Positions 1 through 7,024 of a stretch of DNA of 7,639 nucleotides are shown here, piece by piece (the first letter of the stretch is position 1; each line of letters begins with the position of its first letter). Position numbers and translations under genes: made by a program. The notes under the pieces were generated by a model, which was given only the letters and a program-made list of their open reading frames with translations, did no database searches and had not been told where the DNA came from. Origin of the DNA: an uncultured Duncaniella sp. (lineage in GTDB: Bacteria; Bacteroidota; Bacteroidia; Bacteroidales; Muribaculaceae); contig CAJTRI010000021.1 of the NCBI GenBank assembly GCA_910578615.1, forward strand, positions 1 to 7,639, written 5' to 3'.

Positions 1-43
1 TGCCAAGAGTTCCTTCGATAGCTGCTAAAATCATTGCTAACAT
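1..43 (-). CDS. atpE: ATP synthase Fo subunit c, N-terminal fragment (cut by window edge)
   Basis: Only the first 14 codons are visible, running off the left edge: MLAMILAAIEGTLG. The call rests mainly on position. The reading frame opens 89 bases after the atpB stop, and in Bacteroidota F1Fo clusters the order is beta, epsilon, a, c, b, delta, alpha, gamma. The short hydrophobic start followed by a Gly-containing stretch fits the first helix of subunit c, the ring protein whose membrane carboxylate carries the translocated ion. The ion-binding residues lie outside the window, so H+ versus Na+ specificity cannot be read here. The upstream 89 bases are AT-rich and show no Shine-Dalgarno sequence, as is usual in this phylum. 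A second Met at codon 4 is an alternative start. The identity is an inference. Confidence 0.7.
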   Translation of the reverse strand, partial: MLAMILAAIEGTLG

Positions 44-132
44 AACTGTAGAATTTTGAGAGGTTATTTTTTAGAGATAATTATTCTTGGATTTATTACG
101 ATCATTTCAGTAATGACAACTGACTTACGGTC

Positions 133-1242
133 TCATGGGTTATGCGGGATTACCGCTTTTTCTGTTGCCTCATGCTTTTCATGCCCCTCTTCCTGCCCGA
201 GAGCTATGAACAGGGTTGAAAGCATCGTGAACACATATGCCTGTATGAAACTTACAAGGACGTCTATACAGAGCATGAACACCGAGAATATCACCGACAC
301 CACTGCGGTTGCACCGGACACTACCGGACCCATTGCCGCAAAGATAAAGATGAGAAGAGTGAGCACGATCACTATCATATGTCCGCCCATCATATTTGCG
401 AAGAGACGTACAGTCAATGCCGCAGGCTTGGTGAACACACCGAAAACCTCTATAAGGGGCATAATCGGCAGAGGGTATTTAAGCCACCATGGCACATCGG
501 GATTGAATATCTCTTTCCAGTAATGCTTCGTGGCAAAGATATTTGTGATGAGCAAGGTCAACAATGCAAGGACGAGAGTGACCGCGATATTGCCGGTGAG
601 ATTGGCTCCACCGGGGAAGATCACTATGAGTCCGAGAAGGTTCATTATAAGAATGAAAAAGAACACTGTCAAGAGGTAGGGAGCAAACTTGCCTGCCTTG
701 TTCTTGAGTGTGGGTTTGATCACACCGTCATACACAAAGAGAATGACCAATTCTATGGCTCCCACCATCCTGCGGGGACCCTTCATCCCCTGAGTGCGAT
801 GCCAACGAGCCACTGACAGGATGCTCCATACACAAAGTATGACTGCGATAAACACACCGCAAACGTTCTTTGTGATTGAGATATCCACAGCCGGCTTTAC
901 CTCCTGACCATTGACTATCTCAACAATCTTTCCCTTGTAAGGGCTGTCGGCTCCGGCTATCTTGAACTCTGCATTACCGTCACGATATACATCGCCGTGC
1001 GTGACACGTGACGAAGAGAACACATGCAATCCGTCAGAACCCCATACTATCACCGGGAGAGGGATACGCTTGTGGTGATTGAACGGGACCTCCCATCCAT
1101 AGCCGTCACCAAGATGCTCAAAGATTATAGCCTGAGCATCGATACCCTCTTTCTCCCCGCTGTCATGACCGGAAGCCATGGCTGATGCCGGAGCGACAAG
1201 AGCGATGAGCGCAAGAACTATTGTTGTGAAAATCTGTTTCAT
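133..1242 (-). CDS. atpB: ATP synthase Fo subunit a
   Basis: Subunit a forms the stator half-channels through which ions reach the rotating c ring. I chose the start MKQIFTTIVL (369 aa), 14 bases after the atpC stop. An upstream in-frame ATG at 1269 would add nine residues and overlap atpC, but MKQIF opens a clean signal peptide (basic start, hydrophobic core, cleavage near APASAMAS, residues 17-24). Residues about 25-125 form a polar, presumably periplasmic domain absent from E. coli AtpB but usual in Bacteroidota. Hydrophobic segments lie at about 127-145, 163-178, 188-209, 219-236, 288-306 and 311-349. The essential arginine is R279 in LTVRLFANMMGGH. The E. coli E219 and H245 positions are occupied by H288 and D327, the swapped arrangement seen in mitochondrial subunit a; Q334 in FIQAYVF matches E. 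coli Q252. The C-terminal tail is charged (EEGHEKHEATEK). Confidence 0.97.
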   Translation of the reverse strand: MKQIFTTIVLALIALVAPASAMASGHDSGEKEGIDAQAIIFEHLGDGYGWEVPFNHHKRIPLPVIVWGSDGLHVFSSSRVTHGDVYRDGNAEFKIAGADSPYKGKIVEIVNGQEVKPAVDISITKNVCGVFIAVILCVWSILSVARWHRTQGMKGPRRMVGAIELVILFVYDGVIKPTLKNKAGKFAPYLLTVFFFILIMNLLGLIVIFPGGANLTGNIAVTLVLALLTLLITNIFATKHYWKEIFNPDVPWWLKYPLPIMPLIEVFGVFTKPAALTVRLFANMMGGHMIVIVLTLLIFIFAAMGPVVSGATAVVSVIFSVFMLCIDVLVSFIQAYVFTMLSTLFIALGQEEGHEKHEATEKAVIPHNP

Positions 1243-1256
1243 CGTCGTCAAGAGGG

Positions 1257-1490
1257 TTAATATATACACACCGACACTATATCGCTGTCGACATCGACAA
1301 TACCACCTTCTATTTTCACAGAATGCTCCCCATCGGCCGAGGTGTAGCGTACGGTGCCGGGGGTAAGAGTGGATATTAGAGATGCGTGACCGGGAAGCAC
1401 TGTGAAAGCCCCCATAGTCCCGGGCAGATGTACCACAGAGGCATCACCCTGGAACATAATGTCATCAGCTGAAATTATCTTAAGTGTCAT
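1257..1490 (-). CDS. atpC: ATP synthase F1 epsilon subunit, short form
   Basis: Epsilon is the central-stalk protein that links gamma to the c ring. The protein is 77 aa from MTLKIISADD. The frame stays open upstream to 1601, but that extension overlaps the end of atpD, is polar and low-complexity, and does not resemble the family, so the ATG at 1490 is preferred. The visible fold is the N-terminal beta-sandwich only. The landmarks are GAFTVLPGHASLISTLTPG (about residues 27-45) and the closing strands EGGIVDVDSDIVSVCIY. The C-terminal two-helix domain, which in the roughly 135-residue E. coli protein inhibits ATP hydrolysis, is absent. Short epsilon subunits are known in Bacteroidota and Chlorobi, so this is probably native and not a truncation. 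It sits 61 bases after atpD and 14 bases before atpB, which implies co-transcription. Confidence 0.93.
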   Translation of the reverse strand: MTLKIISADDIMFQGDASVVHLPGTMGAFTVLPGHASLISTLTPGTVRYTSADGEHSVKIEGGIVDVDSDIVSVCIY

Positions 1491-1551
1491 CGGCTTGTTA
1501 TGATTCTTAGAATGTTGACTTTTTGAGGAAAGATGCTGTGTCTCATCCGGA

Positions 1552-3057
1552 TCAAGCTCCCACCTCGGCAAGAAGCTTCTTGCCTTTGGCGATAGCATCA
1601 TCGATTGTGCCTACATTAAGGAATGCCTGCTCGGGCAGATCGTCCACCTCACCGGCAAGAATCATCTTGAAGCCTCGGATAGTCTCGCTCAGAGGCACCA
1701 TCACACCCGGAAGACCGGTAAACTGCTCTGCCACATGGAACGGCTGCGAAAGGAAACGCTGTGCGCGGCGAGCACGAGCCACGACAAGTTTATCCTCATC
1801 GCTGAGCTCGTCGACACCAAGGATGGCGATGATATCCTGAAGCTCGTTGTACTTCTGAAGGAGCTGTTTTACAGCTTGGGCAGTATTGTAATGATCCTCA
1901 CCTATGATGTTGGGATCGAGAATACGAGATGTGGATTCCAATGGATCTACAGCAGGATAGATACCAAGCTCAGTGATCTTACGTGACAACACTGTAGTGG
2001 CATCAAGGAAGCTGAATGTAGTGGCGGGAGCGGGGTCGGTCAAGTCGTCGGCTGGGACATATATAGCCTGGACCGATGTGATTGAACCGTTCTTTGTGGA
2101 TGTGATTCGCTCCTGGAGTGCACCCATCTCTGAGGCAAGTGTAGGCTGGTAACCAACAGCCGACGGCATACGTCCGAGAAGAGCGGACACCTCCGAACCA
2201 GCCTGAGTGAAACGGAAGATGTTGTCGATGAACAGAAGGATATCCTTACCTCCGCCATCCTGATCGCGGAACTGCTCAGCCACGGTAAGACCTGAAAGAG
2301 CCACACGCAGACGTGCGCCCGGAGGCTCGTTCATCTGTCCGAACACGAGTGCGGCCTGCGAATCCTTCACCTGCGACATATCCACGTCGGCAAGATTCCA
2401 TTCGCCTTTCTCCATCCCTTCCTCAAATTTTTTACCATACTTGATAACGCCGCTCTCAATCATCTCGCGGAGAAGGTCGTTACCCTCGCGTGTACGCTCA
2501 CCCACACCAGTGAACACCGAGAAGCCGTTATGCCCCTTGGCGATATTGTTGATGAGCTCCATAATGAGCACTGTCTTACCCACGCCTGCGCCTCCGAAGA
2601 GACCGATCTTGCCACCCTTGCTATAAGGCTCAAGAAGGTCGATCACCTTTATACCGGTATAAAGAATCTCCGTGCCGATTGTAAGGTCATCGAACTCGGG
2701 GGCTGGCTGATGTATGGGGCGCAATTCCGTGCGATCGAGAGCGGGAAGACGGTCAATGGCATCACCGATGACGTTGAGCAGACGACCTTTCACCTGATCG
2801 CCGGTGGGGACAGCAATCGGACGCTCAAGATTGTCAACACGAGCTCCGCGCTGGAGACCGTCGGTACTCTCCATAGCCACACAACGTACGGTCTTTTCAC
2901 CGATATGCTGCTCCACTTCGAGTATCAGTTCGGTGCCGTCGGGGCGCACTACTTTGAGAGCAGTGTAGATGGGAGGGATGACATTGCCATCGCCGTCAAA
3001 CATCACGTCGACCACAGGTCCGATCACCTGGACGATTTTGCCATATTTTTCACTCAT
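1552..3057 (-). CDS. atpD: ATP synthase F1 beta subunit (catalytic)
   Basis: This is the catalytic subunit of F1, which makes ATP from ADP and phosphate at the alpha/beta interfaces on the cytoplasmic side. It has 501 aa and starts MSEKYGKIVQVIGPVVDV. The N-terminal beta-barrel covers about residues 1-80. The nucleotide-binding domain has Walker A GGAGVGKT (155-162), the catalytic glutamate E187 in VGERTREGND, and Walker B LLFIDN (D278). The alpha/beta signature PAVDPLESTS is at 368-377. The C-terminal helical domain carries DELSDED (416-422), a conservative version of the DELSEED lever that touches gamma. It is longer than the E. coli protein (about 460 aa), largely through a charged insertion near residues 205-232 (KKFEEGMEKGEWNLADVD) that is usual in Bacteroidota. 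It is the first gene of the atp block and starts only 72 bases after nuoH; I saw no clear promoter in that gap. Confidence 0.99.
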   Translation of the reverse strand: MSEKYGKIVQVIGPVVDVMFDGDGNVIPPIYTALKVVRPDGTELILEVEQHIGEKTVRCVAMESTDGLQRGARVDNLERPIAVPTGDQVKGRLLNVIGDAIDRLPALDRTELRPIHQPAPEFDDLTIGTEILYTGIKVIDLLEPYSKGGKIGLFGGAGVGKTVLIMELINNIAKGHNGFSVFTGVGERTREGNDLLREMIESGVIKYGKKFEEGMEKGEWNLADVDMSQVKDSQAALVFGQMNEPPGARLRVALSGLTVAEQFRDQDGGGKDILLFIDNIFRFTQAGSEVSALLGRMPSAVGYQPTLASEMGALQERITSTKNGSITSVQAIYVPADDLTDPAPATTFSFLDATTVLSRKITELGIYPAVDPLESTSRILDPNIIGEDHYNTAQAVKQLLQKYNELQDIIAILGVDELSDEDKLVVARARRAQRFLSQPFHVAEQFTGLPGVMVPLSETIRGFKMILAGEVDDLPEQAFLNVGTIDDAIAKGKKLLAEVGA

Positions 3058-3079
3058 CGCGATTGTCTTTAATTAGATT

Positions 3080-3098
3080 GCGGTCCACGAGCGGACGC
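3080..3098. other. small inverted repeat in the nuoH-atpD gap
   Basis: GCG-g-TCC / GGA-CGC arms (3080-3086 and 3093-3098) can form a six-pair stem with one bulged G and a six-base loop. No T-run follows on the minus strand, where the sequence continues AATCTAATTAAAGAC, so it is not a convincing intrinsic terminator. It might be an RNA processing or stability element between the two gene blocks, or simply chance. The rest of the 72-base gap shows no TAnnTTTG promoter element. Confidence 0.3.
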
Positions 3099-3129
3099 GC
3101 CACATTATTTGTATGGTATTAACGGTATT

Positions 3130-4206
3130 TTAGAGGTAGAGACTATAGGTCACCACTATCACCATCAGCACAAGATTGAACAGGTTGATGGGGAGGAGAT
3201 ATTTCCATTCAAGTGTGAGCAGCTGGTCGATACGCAGACGAGGGAATGTCCACTTGAACCAGATGATTATGAACGACAGAGCGACAGCCTTGCCTACGAA
3301 CCATACCACCGAAGGTATATAGTCCATTACATTGTTGAATGCATCAAGCCCGGGGATATGCAGAGGCATCCATCCGCCGAAAAATAGCAGTGCAGCCACA
3401 CCTGAAACAATGAAGAGATTGAGATACTCCGCAAGATAGAAGAATCCGAAATGAATACCGGAATACTCGGTGTGGTATCCTGCCGTAAGCTCACTCTCCG
3501 CTTCAGGAAGGTCAAAAGGTCCACGATTGGTCTCTGCTGTACCGGCTATCATAAATATCACAAATGCGATAATGGCAGGGATGTGACCTGAGAATATAAA
3601 CCACAGATGTTCCTGAGCCATCACTATATCGGTAACGCTCATAGAGCCTGCCATCACTACCATTGTAACGACACACAAGCCCATCGAAAGCTCATAACTT
3701 ACCATCTGCGCTCCGGAACGGAGAGCTCCGATAAGAGTAAACTTGTTGTTGGACGACCATCCTGCGAGAAGTATACCGAGCACACCTATCGAGGACACTG
3801 CGAGCAGGAAGAAGATACCGACATTGAAATCAATAATCTGTAGACCGTTGCCCCATGGAAGCACCGCAAACGCGAGCATAGAAGCTATGATCACCAGATA
3901 AGGAGCCAATGCAAAAAGGAATTTGTCGATATGATTGAGCGAGATAAGCTCCTTTATAAGTATCTTGAACATATCGGCAACACTCTGTAACAATCCCCAG
4001 GGACCTACTCGGTTAGGACCGAGACGACACTGGAAATAGGCACACACCTTACGCTCGAAAAGAATATAGAACAGGGCGAGGACCGCATAGAGGAGCATCA
4101 ACCCCACTCCTACGAGCACACACTCAAGGGTGACAGCAAGCCACTCGGGCATGTAACCGAGCAGGAAGGAATGAAACCAGGCAGTTCCTACTGATAAGTC
4201 TTGCAT
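3130..4206 (-). CDS. nuoH: NADH-quinone oxidoreductase (complex I) subunit H
   Basis: NuoH is the membrane 'heel' subunit of complex I. It forms much of the quinone chamber and links quinone reduction to the proton-pumping arm. It has 358 aa and is strongly hydrophobic along its length, as expected for an eight-helix protein. The first family signature runs from ERKVCAYFQCRLGPNRVGPW (51-70) into GLLQSVADMFKILIKE (71-86). The second is ETNRGPFDLPEAESELTAGY (225-244) followed by HTEYSG; its acidic residues line the quinone-to-membrane proton route. The frame is intact, and the C-terminus (WKYLLPINLFNLVL and a final hydrophobic helix) looks complete. It lies 71 bases after nuoCD. In Bacteroidales the next gene is normally nuoI, encoding the subunit with two 4Fe-4S clusters, but here it is atpD. 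Confidence 0.98.
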   Translation of the reverse strand: MQDLSVGTAWFHSFLLGYMPEWLAVTLECVLVGVGLMLLYAVLALFYILFERKVCAYFQCRLGPNRVGPWGLLQSVADMFKILIKELISLNHIDKFLFALAPYLVIIASMLAFAVLPWGNGLQIIDFNVGIFFLLAVSSIGVLGILLAGWSSNNKFTLIGALRSGAQMVSYELSMGLCVVTMVVMAGSMSVTDIVMAQEHLWFIFSGHIPAIIAFVIFMIAGTAETNRGPFDLPEAESELTAGYHTEYSGIHFGFFYLAEYLNLFIVSGVAALLFFGGWMPLHIPGLDAFNNVMDYIPSVVWFVGKAVALSFIIIWFKWTFPRLRIDQLLTLEWKYLLPINLFNLVLMVIVVTYSLYL

Positions 4207-4277
4207 AATCTTGTTATGGATATATGATTGGTATATTATAATCGTGTATTTCTATATTGTGGAAGCCATCCATTCGG

Positions 4278-5909
4278 CTATCGGTCTATATCTGGGACAA
4301 TGTAGTCCATAGATCCGCCGATAGTGATAAGGTCGGCTATCTTCTGTCCGCAAGTGATGTGGTCAACAACAGCTGCGGCTGGCAGACACGGAGGCACTAT
4401 CTTCAGGCGATACGGTGAAGCGGAGCCATCGCTCTCAAGGTATATGCCGAATGTGCCGCGGCAACCCTCCACCATCTTGAACCAATGGCCGGCAGGAAGC
4501 TTGACCACTTTAGGCACCTTCACGCAATACTCCCCTTCCGGAATATTGTCGATAAGCTGAGCTATGATGCGTGCACTCTGGACCATCTCGTCCATACGCA
4601 CCTTGAAGCGGGCCATAGCATCACCCTCAGAGCGCACCACCTCGTCAAACTCAAGTTCGGAGTAAATGCTGTAGGGGAATGTCTTGCGCACATCGCATGC
4701 CCAGCCTGAGCCACGTCCGTTAGGACCTGTCACAGCCCAAGAGATGGCATCCTCACGAGAGAGCACACCTACATTCTCCATACGGTCGCGGGCAATTACA
4801 TTGCCGGTAAATATCTTATTGTATTCCTTGATATTGGCGGGAAGCACATCAAGAAGGGCGTGAACATCCTTCACAAAGTCAGGGTGAAGATCCTGCATCA
4901 CACCTCCTATGCAGTCATAATTGAATGTCATACGAGCTCCGCAAGTCTTCTCCATGATGTCGAGAATCTGCTCACGCACACGCAGTGTATAGAACAGCAT
5001 CGTAGTAGCACCAAGGTCCATACAATAGGTGCCGAAGAACAGACAGTGGGAAGCGATACGTGAGAGCTCGTCCATAAGCACTCGTATCACCTGGGCACGG
5101 CGTGAAATCTGTATCCCCATAGCTTCCTCGTAAAGCATGCACAGACAGTGATGGTAAGGATGCGCCGAGAAATAGTCGAGACGATCCATGAAATGGAGGG
5201 TCTGAGGATAGGTATCCACCTCGCATATCTTCTCCACGCCACGATGTATATAGCCGAGATACAGGTCGATTTTCTTTATGATCTCACCGTCGACTGCTGT
5301 GCGGAAACGAAGCACACCATGAGTCGCAGGATGCTGAGGACCGATATTGACCACAAAATCATCAGCCTGGAATATACGTCTTTCCTCTTTCACAATCTTG
5401 CCTTCACGTTCCACCCATGTATCGGTAAAGTCGGTCTGACGTTCGTTCTCTATGGATACGGGATTGATATCAGGATCATCGTTATAATCCTTGCGCAACG
5501 GATACCCCTTCCAGTCAATATTAAGGAAGAGACGACGCATATCCGGATTGTTGACGAATATTATGCCGAAATAGTCATATACCTCACGTTCATATACGGT
5601 AGCGATATCCCAGATATCGAACACGGAATGAATGAAAGGCTTCTCACGATCGCCGGTAGCCATCACTTTGACAGATACACGCTCGTTACGTGAGGTGGCC
5701 ACAAGCTCATAGATGCAGCCAAGACCGTTCTCTTTCCAGTCCATGCCGGCAATTGTGACAAGAAAGTCAAATGAGAGCTCCGGATCATGACGCAGAGTGT
5801 GAGCCAAGTCGTGCCACTGCTCATCGGCGATGGTCATCTCAAGGACATCGGTCTGAGCGAAAGCGGCCTGGGGAAACAGCTTGGAAATCTTTTCCTGGAT
5901 GTTTGCCAT
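4278..5909 (-). CDS. nuoCD: NADH-quinone oxidoreductase subunit C/D fusion
   Basis: This is a peripheral-arm protein that builds the quinone-reduction site together with NuoB and NuoH. At 543 aa it is a fusion of NuoC (about 1-165) and NuoD (about 180-543). The NuoC part has the 30-kDa signature EREVYDYFGIIFVNNPDMRR (107-126), then DWKGYPLRKDY (132-142). The NuoD part has NIGPQHPATHGVLR (188-201) and the 49-kDa signature LYLGYIHRGVEKICE (216-230). H197 and Y246 correspond to the quinone-headgroup ligands His38 and Tyr87 of Thermus Nqo4; the 49-residue spacing is identical. The protein ends GGSMDYIVPDIDR, a complete NuoD terminus. Such fusions occur in Bacteroidota and in Enterobacteria. The linker (143-180) is polar. 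It starts 39 bases after nuoB. Confidence 0.98.
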   Translation of the reverse strand: MANIQEKISKLFPQAAFAQTDVLEMTIADEQWHDLAHTLRHDPELSFDFLVTIAGMDWKENGLGCIYELVATSRNERVSVKVMATGDREKPFIHSVFDIWDIATVYEREVYDYFGIIFVNNPDMRRLFLNIDWKGYPLRKDYNDDPDINPVSIENERQTDFTDTWVEREGKIVKEERRIFQADDFVVNIGPQHPATHGVLRFRTAVDGEIIKKIDLYLGYIHRGVEKICEVDTYPQTLHFMDRLDYFSAHPYHHCLCMLYEEAMGIQISRRAQVIRVLMDELSRIASHCLFFGTYCMDLGATTMLFYTLRVREQILDIMEKTCGARMTFNYDCIGGVMQDLHPDFVKDVHALLDVLPANIKEYNKIFTGNVIARDRMENVGVLSREDAISWAVTGPNGRGSGWACDVRKTFPYSIYSELEFDEVVRSEGDAMARFKVRMDEMVQSARIIAQLIDNIPEGEYCVKVPKVVKLPAGHWFKMVEGCRGTFGIYLESDGSASPYRLKIVPPCLPAAAVVDHITCGQKIADLITIGGSMDYIVPDIDR

Positions 5910-5948
5910 TATATTAAGGTGTGATAAGTATTCTACAATAATGATGGT

Positions 5949-6557
5949 TTAGTCGTTGACACCCTCTACAGGATGAGACTTCAGGAACTCCTGCTGTTTC
6001 TCCTGACGGTTGACTCCGCCGAAGAACTTCTCGACCTTGATCTTTCTTGAGAGCTGCATGATGCCATATATCATAGCCTCCGGACGAGGAGGACAACCGG
6101 GGACAAAAACGTCAACCGGCACGATATCCTCTATGCCCATAGCCACATGGTAGCTCTTCTTGAAAGGACCGCCAGAGATGGCACAGCTGCCACAGGCTAT
6201 CACATATTTCGGTTCTGCAAGCTGGTCATAGAGACGGCGGAACACCGGCACCATACGGTGGACTATAGTACCTGCAACCATCATGAAGTCAGCCTGACGA
6301 GGTGAGGCACGTGCTACTTCCCAGCCAAAACGCGCCATGTCGTAACGCGCCGCGCCAAGCGACACGAACTCAATGCCACAACAACTGGTGGCGAAAGTGA
6401 GTGGCCAGATAGAGTTGGACCGCCCCCAGTTGATGAGCTTGTCAAGCGAACCGACTATCACGTTGGTACCGCTCTCCTGAAGCTCTTTTACGAGTTTCTC
6501 GATATACTCATTATCTTTCCATGCCTCGTAGGGCATGCCTTGCGTAGTTACTTCCAT
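5949..6557 (-). CDS. nuoB: NADH-quinone oxidoreductase subunit B (N2 iron-sulfur cluster)
   Basis: NuoB carries cluster N2, the last 4Fe-4S centre, which passes electrons to the quinone at the NuoB/NuoD interface. It has 202 aa. The four expected ligands are visible: the tandem C59-C60 in ATSCCGIE, C125 in GSCAISGG and C155 in PGCPPRPE; the spacing matches E. coli NuoB closely. C122, three residues before C125, is an additional cysteine not needed for the cluster. Other family marks are NWGRSNSIWPLTFA and RYDMARFGWEVARASPRQAD. The start MEVTTQGMPYEAW overlaps the end of nuoA by 10 bases, suggesting translational coupling; an internal Met at codon 8 is a less likely start. The tail after FFGGVNRQEK is short and polar. 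Confidence 0.98.
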   Translation of the reverse strand: MEVTTQGMPYEAWKDNEYIEKLVKELQESGTNVIVGSLDKLINWGRSNSIWPLTFATSCCGIEFVSLGAARYDMARFGWEVARASPRQADFMMVAGTIVHRMVPVFRRLYDQLAEPKYVIACGSCAISGGPFKKSYHVAMGIEDIVPVDVFVPGCPPRPEAMIYGIMQLSRKIKVEKFFGGVNRQEKQQEFLKSHPVEGVND

Positions 6558-6916
6558 TCAAGAGCTCCTTTCCGCCAGGCATATACGAGACCCAGCACTA
6601 TGATTCCGAAAAATACTGCAATCGCTGTGAGACCCTCTGTGCCCAGCTCGTGCACACGCACCGCCCAAGGATAGAGGAACACGGTCTCGACATCGAACAT
6701 CAGAAAGAGGATGGCAAAAAGATAATATCCCACCTTGAACTGAGCCATAGACTCTCCACGGGTAGGGATACCACATTCATAAGCCTCGCCCTTCTGAGGG
6801 TTGAACGACCGTGGCGAAATAAGCCCGGCGAGCCAAAGAGCAACAGCCACCAAGGCGATGCCCGTACAGAGCGCGACCACCGCTAAGGTTGCATTTTGAA
6901 TTGCTAATGCTATCAT
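6548..6916 (-). CDS. nuoA: NADH-quinone oxidoreductase subunit A
   Basis: NuoA is a small membrane subunit of complex I (homologue of mitochondrial ND3). Its flexible loop contacts NuoB/NuoD and NuoH near the quinone site. It has 122 aa with three hydrophobic segments (about 8-32, 62-84 and 94-113). The loop has EAYECGIPTRGE (44-55); C48 corresponds to the loop cysteine of ND3. The second helix carries YYLFAILFLMFDVETVFLYP (64-83), including the conserved FDVE. It is the first gene of the nuo block, preceded by 202 non-coding bases with a candidate promoter, and its end overlaps nuoB by 10 bases. Confidence 0.97.
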   Translation of the reverse strand: MIALAIQNATLAVVALCTGIALVAVALWLAGLISPRSFNPQKGEAYECGIPTRGESMAQFKVGYYLFAILFLMFDVETVFLYPWAVRVHELGTEGLTAIAVFFGIIVLGLVYAWRKGALEWK

Positions 6917-6931
6917 ATGTATGAGTTATAT

Positions 6932-6947
6932 CTTATTTTCAAATAAG
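6932..6947. promoter_or_regulatory. palindrome 16 bases upstream of nuoA
   Basis: CTTATTT-TC-AAATAAG is a perfect 7-base inverted repeat with a 2-base centre. It lies between the candidate promoter and the nuoA start codon, so it falls in the leader if that promoter is real. It could be a protein-binding operator or a small hairpin affecting nuoA translation. It does not resemble the FNR/CRP half-site TTGAT-ATCAA. AT-rich palindromes of this size can occur by chance. Confidence 0.35.
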
Positions 6948-6972
6948 GTTATTCATCTGTGACAGAGTGCCA

Positions 6973-7024
6973 TGTACAGCAAAAGACGCTCCCGGACAAA
7001 GGCAGGCGCGCTTTTGGCTGTGCA
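6973..7024 (-). other. long bulged stem-loop in the nuo operon leader
   Basis: On the plus strand, TGTACAGC-AAAAG-a-CGC (6973-6989) pairs with GCG-CTTTT-g-GCTGTGCA (7008-7024). This gives 16 pairs, one of them a T-G wobble, with one bulged base on each side and an 18-base loop. It is the strongest secondary structure found by eye in the non-coding DNA. No T-run follows on the minus strand, so it does not look like a classic terminator of the upstream gene. It lies directly downstream of the candidate -7 element and would start the nuo leader RNA; its outer pairs may be lost depending on the exact transcription start. A role in mRNA stability or regulation is inference. Confidence 0.5.

Noticed and set aside
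56..816. Plus-strand open frames opposite atpB
   Set aside because: They are antisense shadows of a clear AtpB; the hydrophobic start of the first comes from the AT-rich atpE-atpB gap.
1243..1269. Nine-residue longer atpB start (MYILTLLTT)
   Set aside because: It would overlap atpC and place extra residues before a well-formed signal peptide; not excluded, but less likely.
1491..1601. N-terminal extension of atpC to an upstream start
   Set aside because: It overlaps atpD, is polar and unlike any epsilon subunit; the family match begins exactly at MTLKIISADD.
2530..3072. Plus-strand open frame of 180 codons
   Set aside because: It is antisense to atpD, and its product is polar without any family pattern.
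3058..3129. Remnant of nuoI between nuoH and atpD
   Set aside because: Seventy-two bases with no Cys-rich ferredoxin-like codons in any frame that I could see.
5148..5693. Plus-strand open frame of 181 codons
   Set aside because: It lies wholly antisense to nuoCD, whose motifs are unmistakable; the translation has no recognisable domain.
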